From Bradyrhizobium sp. AT1 (GTDB lineage Bacteria > Pseudomonadota > Alphaproteobacteria > Rhizobiales > Xanthobacteraceae): DNA of 64,000 bases. Both the position numbers and the translations under genes were made by a program. The notes below the pieces were generated by a model, which ran no database searches, had not been told where the DNA came from, and saw only the letters and a program-made list of their open reading frames with translations. The stretch lies in NCBI RefSeq assembly GCF_001590795.1, contig NZ_JXDL01000001.1:2342561-2406560 (forward strand), written 5' to 3'. This document shows positions 59,187-64,000 of the stretch, piece after piece (positions within the stretch are counted from its first letter, which is position 1; the number at the start of each line of letters is the position of its first letter).

Positions 59187-60706
59187 GCGACGCGCTCCCG
59201 ATCGAGGTCACCTCACCCACGCCGCTGCTGGAGCTGCGCGGCATCAGCAAGGAGTTTCCCGGCGTCAAAGCGCTGGATGACGTGTCCTTTGCCGTCTATC
59301 CCGGCGAAGTCCACATGCTGCTGGGCGAGAACGGCGCCGGCAAATCGAGCCTGATGAAGGTGCTGTGCGGCGCCTACCGCGCCGATGCCGGTGAGTTCTA
59401 TTACAGGGGTGAGAAGGTCGCGATCTCCTCCACCGCCGACGCGCAGAAGCTCGGCATTGCCGTGATCTTCCAGGAATTCTCGCTGGTCCCCTATCTCGAC
59501 ATCGCCCAGAACATCTTCCTCGGCCGCGAGCCGAAGGGCCGCATCCCCGGCACCATCGACCGCCGCAGGATCTTGGCCGATGCGAAGCATGTGCTCGGCA
59601 AGATCGGCTTCGACATCGATCCATCCACCACCGTCGACAAGCTCGGCGTGGCGCAGCAGCAGATGGTCGAGATCGCGAAGGCGATCAGCCAGAACGCGCG
59701 CATCCTCGTCATGGACGAGCCGACCGCCGCGCTGTCCGACCGCGAGACCGAGCTGCTGTTCGAACTGATCGCGCGACTGAAAGCCGATGGCGTGTCGATC
59801 GTCTACATCTCGCACCGCATGGCCGAGGTGTTCGCGCTCGGTGATCGCATTACCGTGCTGCGCGACGGCCGCCGCATCGACGGGGTCCGGCCCGGCGACG
59901 TGACGCCGGACCAGCTCGTGCGCATGATGGTCGGCCGCAACGTCGACATGACCTATCCCCGCCATTTCGCCGACAAGCCGGGCGAGGTGCTGCTTCAGGT
60001 CAAGGGGCTGACCGCTTCGACCGGCATCTCCGACATCAACATCGAGGTGCGCCGGGGCGAGATCGTCGGCCTGTGCGGCCTGGTCGGCTCCGGCCGCAGC
60101 GAGGTCGCCCGCGCCATCTTCGGCGCTGATCCCGTCACGTCAGGCGAGATCATCTTCGACGGCAAGACCATCTCCGGCGAGCCTGACCTTGCCGCCCGCC
60201 GCGGCATCGCGCTGATCCCGGAAAGCCGCAAGAGCGAGGGCCTCGCGTTGCTGCGCTCGGTCAGCGACAATCTCGTGGTATCGGCGCTGCGAAAGCTATT
60301 CCCGAGCGGACTTTTCGATTCTCGAGGCGCGCAACGGACTTCCGACGCCCTGATCCGGCAATTGCGCATTGCAACGCCCAGCGCGCGTCAGACCGTCGGC
60401 CTGCTCTCGGGCGGCAACCAGCAGAAGGTCGTCATCGGCAAGTGGCTGGCGGCGGGCTCGAAGCTGTTCATCTTCGACGAGCCGACGCGGGGCATCGACA
60501 TCGGCGCCAAGTCCGAAATCTTTGCCCTGATCGACCGCCTCGTCGCGGAGGGAGCCGCGGCACTGATGATTTCGTCCGAGCAGATCGAGATCTGCCACGT
60601 CTGCGACCGCGCCTATGTGATGCGCGAAGGGCGCATCGCGGGACATCTGACCCGTAGCGAACTGACCGAGGAGAACATCGTGCGACTGGGGATGCATCAT
60701 GCGTGA
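59183..60706 (+). CDS. CUT2 ABC ATPase of the hydroxyquinol operon
   Basis: 507 residues from the ATG at 59183 (ATGA overlap). Two nucleotide domains: [39 protein letters not shown]; then degenerate [41 protein letters not shown]. Close in layout to the ATPase at 48995-50518 yet clearly different in sequence, so not a recent copy. It powers the permeases at 60699 and 61646. Confidence 0.93.
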   Translation: MSDALPIEVTSPTPLLELRGISKEFPGVKALDDVSFAVYPGEVHMLLGENGAGKSSLMKVLCGAYRADAGEFYYRGEKVAISSTADAQKLGIAVIFQEFSLVPYLDIAQNIFLGREPKGRIPGTIDRRRILADAKHVLGKIGFDIDPSTTVDKLGVAQQQMVEIAKAISQNARILVMDEPTAALSDRETELLFELIARLKADGVSIVYISHRMAEVFALGDRITVLRDGRRIDGVRPGDVTPDQLVRMMVGRNVDMTYPRHFADKPGEVLLQVKGLTASTGISDINIEVRRGEIVGLCGLVGSGRSEVARAIFGADPVTSGEIIFDGKTISGEPDLAARRGIALIPESRKSEGLALLRSVSDNLVVSALRKLFPSGLFDSRGAQRTSDALIRQLRIATPSARQTVGLLSGGNQQKVVIGKWLAAGSKLFIFDEPTRGIDIGAKSEIFALIDRLVAEGAAALMISSEQIEICHVCDRAYVMREGRIAGHLTRSELTEENIVRLGMHHA

Positions 60707-61649
60707 AGCCGCGGTCGTCTCTACGCCCAACCCACTGCAACGCATTCCCGGCGTTGCCATCGTGCTGGTGCTGCTGGTCGCGCTGTTCAGTGTGATCGCG
60801 CCCGGCTTCCTGTCGGTCGCCAACCTCTCCAACGTGCTGGTGCAGTCGACCATCTTGACCATGCTCGCGCTGCCGATGACGCTGATCATCATGACCGAGG
60901 GACTGGACCTGTCGATGGGCGCGGTGCTGACGCTGACCTCGCTCTGCGTCGCCATCGTCTCGCTCGCGACCAAATCGATGCTGCTGGGCCTGGGCGCGGG
61001 CCTTCTCGTCGGCGCGGCGTTCGGCGTCGCCAATGGCTGGCTTGTCGCCATCCTGGGCATTCCGCCCTTCGTCGCGACGCTGGGTACGCTCGGCATGGCG
61101 CAGGGCCTGTCGCTGATCGTCAGCGACGGCCAGAGCGTGGTCGGCATTCCCCACAGCGTGCGCGACATCTATTCGGCGACGCTGCTCGGCATTCCCGTGC
61201 CGATCGTCATGGCGCTGGTGACCTATGCGGCGTTCCACGGCCTGCTCTATCACACCCGCTTCGGCACCTACATTTTCGCGCTCGGCGGCAATCGCGAGGC
61301 GCTGCGCTATGCCGGCCTGTCGCCGAACAAGCTGCTGATCGCGGTCTATGCGATCGGCGGCGCCATGGCCGGCATCGCCGGCCTGTTGATGACGGCGCGC
61401 ATGAATTCCGGCCACCCGACCGCCGGCCTCGGCCTCGAATTCGATGCCATCGCGGCGGTCGCCGTCGGCGGCACCTCCTTCGAGCGCGGCAATGGCTGGC
61501 TGCTCGGCACCCTGCTCGGCGTCCTCTCCGTCGGCGTATTGCGCAACGGGCTGAACCTGATCTCGCTGCCGTCCTCGGTGCAGGTCGCCAGCGTCGGCGT
61601 GCTCGTCATCGTCGCGCTGTTCCTCGATGGTCTCAGGAGCCGGGCATGA
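60699..61649 (+). CDS. CUT2 ABC permease 1
   Basis: 316 residues, overlaps the ATPase gene by 8 bp. RbsC-type membrane protein: MTLIIMTEGLDLSMGAVLTLTS, ILGIPPFVATLGTLGMAQGLS, FALGGNREALRYAGLSPNKL and AVGGTSFERGNGWLLGTLLGVLS. It pairs with the second permease to form a heterodimer, unlike the single permease of the xylB-linked importer. Confidence 0.92.
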   Translation: MREAAVVSTPNPLQRIPGVAIVLVLLVALFSVIAPGFLSVANLSNVLVQSTILTMLALPMTLIIMTEGLDLSMGAVLTLTSLCVAIVSLATKSMLLGLGAGLLVGAAFGVANGWLVAILGIPPFVATLGTLGMAQGLSLIVSDGQSVVGIPHSVRDIYSATLLGIPVPIVMALVTYAAFHGLLYHTRFGTYIFALGGNREALRYAGLSPNKLLIAVYAIGGAMAGIAGLLMTARMNSGHPTAGLGLEFDAIAAVAVGGTSFERGNGWLLGTLLGVLSVGVLRNGLNLISLPSSVQVASVGVLVIVALFLDGLRSRA

Positions 61650-62623
61650 CCGACATCACCAAAGAGACGATCATGCCGCCGCGCTCTTTCCTGTCGCAAG
61701 ACGCGATCCAGGTGTTCTACCGCCTGCTCGCGGCGCTCCTGATCTGCGCGGTGCTCGCCGTGCTCAGCGATTCCTTCCTCAGCCTCGGCAACATCCTCAA
61801 CGTGCTCCGCCAGGCGAGCCTGACCTTCTTCATCGCCTCAGGCCTGACACTGGTGGTGCTGACCGCCGGCCTCGATCTGTCCGTTGGCGCCAATGTCGCG
61901 CTGTCGGCCTGCATCGCCGGCACCGTGATCCACAAGACCGGCTCGCCGGCGCTCGGCATCCTCACCGGGCTTGCCTGCGGTGGCGTCGTCGGCCTCCTCA
62001 ACGGCGTCATGGTCACCGCGCTGCGCATCCCCTCCTTCATCGCAACTTACGGCATGCTGTGGGTGCTGAACGGCCTGACCTATTGGTACATGGCGGGCGA
62101 GACGCTGCACGGCTTTCCGGCCGGCTTCCGCCAGATCGGCAGCGGCTATCTGTTCGGTCTTCCCATACCGGTCTATCTGCTGCTGGTGTTCCTTGGGATC
62201 GGAACGTTCTTCGCGCAACGCACGATCTGGGGCCAGGAGATCTATGCGATCGGCGCCAATCCGGTCGCGGCCCGCCTCTCCGGCATTCCGGTCGCGCGGC
62301 GCCTGCTGCTGGTCTACACGGTCTCAGGCATCATGGCCGGGCTCGCCTCGATCATCTTCCTGTCGCGGCTCAATTCGGCCGAAGCCGACATCGGCGAAAG
62401 CCTGACCCTGCCCGCCATCGCGGCCGTGCTGATCGGCGGTACCTCGCTGTTCGGCGGCGTCGGCACCGTGTTCGGTACCTTCATCGGCGCACTGATCCTG
62501 ACCTTGGTGCTGAACGGCATGAACCTGCTCTCGGTCAGCGCCAATTGGCAGCCGCTGGTCACCGGCATCATCGTCATTCTCGCAGTCTGGCTCGACATGA
62601 AGACGCGCCGCCGCGCGCAATGA
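61646..62623 (+). CDS. CUT2 ABC permease 2
   Basis: 325 residues, ATGA overlap with permease 1. Features: LTLVVLTAGLDLSVGANVALSA, ALRIPSFIATYGMLWVLNGLTYWYM, YAIGANPVAARLSGIPVARRL and AVLIGGTSLFGGVGTVFGTFIGAL. Family members with two distinct permease genes are typical of CUT2 systems for unusual substrates. Confidence 0.92.
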   Translation: MTDITKETIMPPRSFLSQDAIQVFYRLLAALLICAVLAVLSDSFLSLGNILNVLRQASLTFFIASGLTLVVLTAGLDLSVGANVALSACIAGTVIHKTGSPALGILTGLACGGVVGLLNGVMVTALRIPSFIATYGMLWVLNGLTYWYMAGETLHGFPAGFRQIGSGYLFGLPIPVYLLLVFLGIGTFFAQRTIWGQEIYAIGANPVAARLSGIPVARRLLLVYTVSGIMAGLASIIFLSRLNSAEADIGESLTLPAIAAVLIGGTSLFGGVGTVFGTFIGALILTLVLNGMNLLSVSANWQPLVTGIIVILAVWLDMKTRRRAQ

Positions 62624-62665
62624 GTTCTTAGAGTTCCAACAAGCAAAATGAGGGATGGAGGCAAC

Positions 62666-63640
62666 ATGAAACGGACACTGGGCTATCTGACGCTGCCGCT
62701 GCTGATGGCGGCGGCATTCACCACGCAAGCGCGGGCCGACGGCGAGACCATCGCCGTCTTCACCAAGAACCAGACCAACCCGTTCTTCCAGACGGTGCGG
62801 GTCGGCGCCGACAACATGGCGAAGACGCTGAACGCGAAGACGCTGCAGTACATCCCGACCAAGCCGGACTCGATCCCCGAACAACTGAGCCAGATCGAAG
62901 ACGTCGTGGTGAAGAAGCCGAGCGCGATCGTGTTCACGCCGGTCGACTACAAGGCCATGGTGCCTGGCGTCGAGAAGATCAACGAGGCGAAGATCCCCGT
63001 CGTCAACATCACCGACCGCTCCGCGGGCGGCAAGTTCCTGTCCTTCATCGGCGCCGACGATTACAGCCTGGGCCTCGAGACCGCACGCTTCCTGCTGAAG
63101 ACACTCGGCGGCAAGGGCAACATCGTCATCATCGAGGGTGTCAAGGGCTCGCTGACCAATGTCGACCGCGTCCGCGGCTTCAACGACGCGCTGAAGGAGA
63201 ATGCGGGCGCCAAGCTGCTGGCCTCGCAGCCAGGCAACTATCAGCGGCTGCAGGCGCTCCAGGTCATGGAGAACCTGATGCAGTCGAATTCGCAGATCGA
63301 CGGCGTGCTCGCCGCCAACGACGCCATGGCGGTCGGCGCGATCGAGGCGCTCGACGGCGCCAATCGCAAGGCGCAGGTGATCGGCATCAACGGCACCAAG
63401 GAAGCGATCGACGCGATCAAATCAGGCAAGCTGCTCGCCAGCGGCGACTACAACGGCTTTGCGCAAGGCTGCCTCGGCACCATGATGGCGATCCGGTCCT
63501 TGCGCAATGAGCCCGTCATCAGCGAGATCGTGCTGAAGCCGACCGTCATCACCAAGGACAATTACCAGCCGTTCGACGTACCGCTGGAGCAGCGCAAATG
63601 CCCGACCTTCGAGGAGGCCGGCAAGCTCAGCGCGAAGTAA
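62666..63640 (+). CDS. CUT2 ABC substrate-binding protein
   Basis: 324 residues; ATG at 62666 chosen for GGAGG five bases before. Signal peptide ending TQARA (residue 23). Type-1 fold: ETIAVFTKNQTNPFFQTVRVGADNMAKTL, IVFTPVDYKAMVPGVEKINEAKIPVVNITDRSAGG, LAANDAMAVGAIEAL and GINGTKEAIDAIKSGKLLASGDYNG (core VIGINGTKEAIDAI). The CUT2 label predicts a sugar-like ligand. Operon context argues for a compound feeding the hydroxyquinol pathway. Confidence 0.9.
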   Translation: MKRTLGYLTLPLLMAAAFTTQARADGETIAVFTKNQTNPFFQTVRVGADNMAKTLNAKTLQYIPTKPDSIPEQLSQIEDVVVKKPSAIVFTPVDYKAMVPGVEKINEAKIPVVNITDRSAGGKFLSFIGADDYSLGLETARFLLKTLGGKGNIVIIEGVKGSLTNVDRVRGFNDALKENAGAKLLASQPGNYQRLQALQVMENLMQSNSQIDGVLAANDAMAVGAIEALDGANRKAQVIGINGTKEAIDAIKSGKLLASGDYNGFAQGCLGTMMAIRSLRNEPVISEIVLKPTVITKDNYQPFDVPLEQRKCPTFEEAGKLSAK

Positions 63641-63657
63641 GCCCACTCATCACGACC

Positions 63658-63681
63658 GGACGGCCGCCAACGCGGCCGTCC
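63658..63681. terminator. Strong hairpin after binding-protein gene
   Basis: A perfect 10-bp stem GGACGGCCGC / GCGGCCGTCC with a CAAC loop, 18 bp after the binding-protein stop. No T run follows, so it may act as an attenuator or as mRNA protection for the highly expressed binding-protein message instead of a full terminator. The YciI gene starts 29 bp later. Confidence 0.45.
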
Positions 63682-63709
63682 CAACATTGAAGCAAGACAC
63701 GGAGACACC

Positions 63710-63997
63710 ATGCTGTTCGCCATTCACGCCGTCGACCGCGCCGGCGCGCTGCCGACCCGGCTCGCCAATTACGATACCCACAAGGCGTTCCTCAGCGACA
63801 CCTCGCGTTTCGGCGTCAAGATCGTGATGTCGGGGCCGCTGGTCTCCGACGACGGCCAGACCATGATCGGCAGCCTGTTCCTGATCGAGGCGCCCGGCCG
63901 CGCCGAGGTCGAGGCCTTCAACCGCGCCGACCCCTTTGCCGCGGCGGGCATCTGGGAAAAGGTGACGATCACAGGCTTCCTGCGCCGGCAAGGCTGA
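63710..63997 (+). CDS. YciI-family small protein
   Basis: 95 residues with CGGAGACACC before the ATG. YciI/muconolactone-isomerase-like ferredoxin fold: MLFAIHAVDRAGALPTRLANYDTHKAFL has the conserved His in the DTHKAFL segment, then MSGPLVSDDGQTMIGSLFLIEAP and FNRADPFAAAGIWEKVTIT (core RADPFAAAGIWE). Such proteins can act on chlorinated or hydroxylated muconolactone-like intermediates. The role here is inferred from context only. Confidence 0.85.
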   Translation: MLFAIHAVDRAGALPTRLANYDTHKAFLSDTSRFGVKIVMSGPLVSDDGQTMIGSLFLIEAPGRAEVEAFNRADPFAAAGIWEKVTITGFLRRQG

Positions 63998-64000
63998 GGC

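Noticed and set aside
1..64000. CRISPR arrays, transposases, integrases, tRNA or rRNA genes
   Set aside because: Looked for and not seen; the only long direct repeat is the yeeE duplication.

Overview
The window is GC-rich DNA with dense, tightly packed operons. Gene content points to an alphaproteobacterium of the Bradyrhizobium/Rhodopseudomonas type (Nitrobacteraceae): a complete Kelly-Friedrich sox cluster including soxCD, a HoxN/HupN-type nickel permease, many TctC, LivK and CUT2 transport genes, and aromatic and acyl-CoA catabolism. This placement is an inference from gene content. No rRNA, tRNA, CRISPR array, transposase or phage gene was seen.

Region 1 (1-15.2 kb), sulfur oxidation. 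A truncated YeeE/YedE remnant, a Cys-pair ArsR regulator, a two-gene YeeE/YedE pair (PmpA/PmpB-like) and a full-length YeeE/YedE gene come first. They lead into the leftward operon soxX-Y-Z-A-B-C-D followed by a DsrE / alpha-beta hydrolase / DsrE trio. soxW, soxV, soxS, soxR (a second Cys-pair ArsR) and soxT (a third YeeE/YedE) complete the set. An unrecognised exported protein with an internal duplication sits between soxW and soxV. Four promoters here look like members of one sulfide/persulfide-responsive regulon: two contain an exact ATTC-N8-GAAT operator in a 16-bp spacer, and three share the -10 hexamer TATCAT.

Region 2 (15.2-21.1 kb), metal uptake. A NixA/HoxN nickel permease and an overlapping TonB-dependent receptor lie behind an exact NikR box (GTATGA-N16-TCATAC), which marks the receptor as a probable nickel receptor. 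A second TonB-dependent receptor is of the ferric-siderophore type.

Region 3 (21.3-38.5 kb), an unassigned carboxylic-acid catabolic island. Ten leftward genes in one run encode an enoyl-CoA hydratase, an NDP-forming acyl-CoA synthetase, a LivK-type binding protein, two fused-spacing acyl-CoA dehydrogenases, an SDR, a carboxymuconolactone-decarboxylase-like protein, TctB, TctA and a third acyl-CoA dehydrogenase. The missing TctC is divergent to this operon, next to a TetR regulator and an SMP-30 lactonase. Three copies of the palindrome GACCGATCGGTC lie before the operon, before tctC, and between tetR and the lactonase gene, which ties these units into one local regulon. A LysR gene and a two-component flavin monooxygenase (LLM oxygenase plus flavin reductase, with a coupled 99-residue unknown) follow.

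Region 4 (38.5-46.8 kb): an orphan TctC, then a surface-glycan locus (CelD/BcsL acyltransferase, FAD oxidoreductase, flippase, GT4 glycosyltransferase, and a GINT1-like protein).

Region 5 (46.9-64 kb): a leftward LysR-xylulokinase-CUT2 importer unit. Divergent from it is a long rightward operon that joins hydroxyquinol catabolism (maleylacetate reductase, hydroxyquinol 1,2-dioxygenase, amidohydrolase, FAD-linked oxidase, small Dabb and YciI proteins) to a second CUT2 importer with two permeases.
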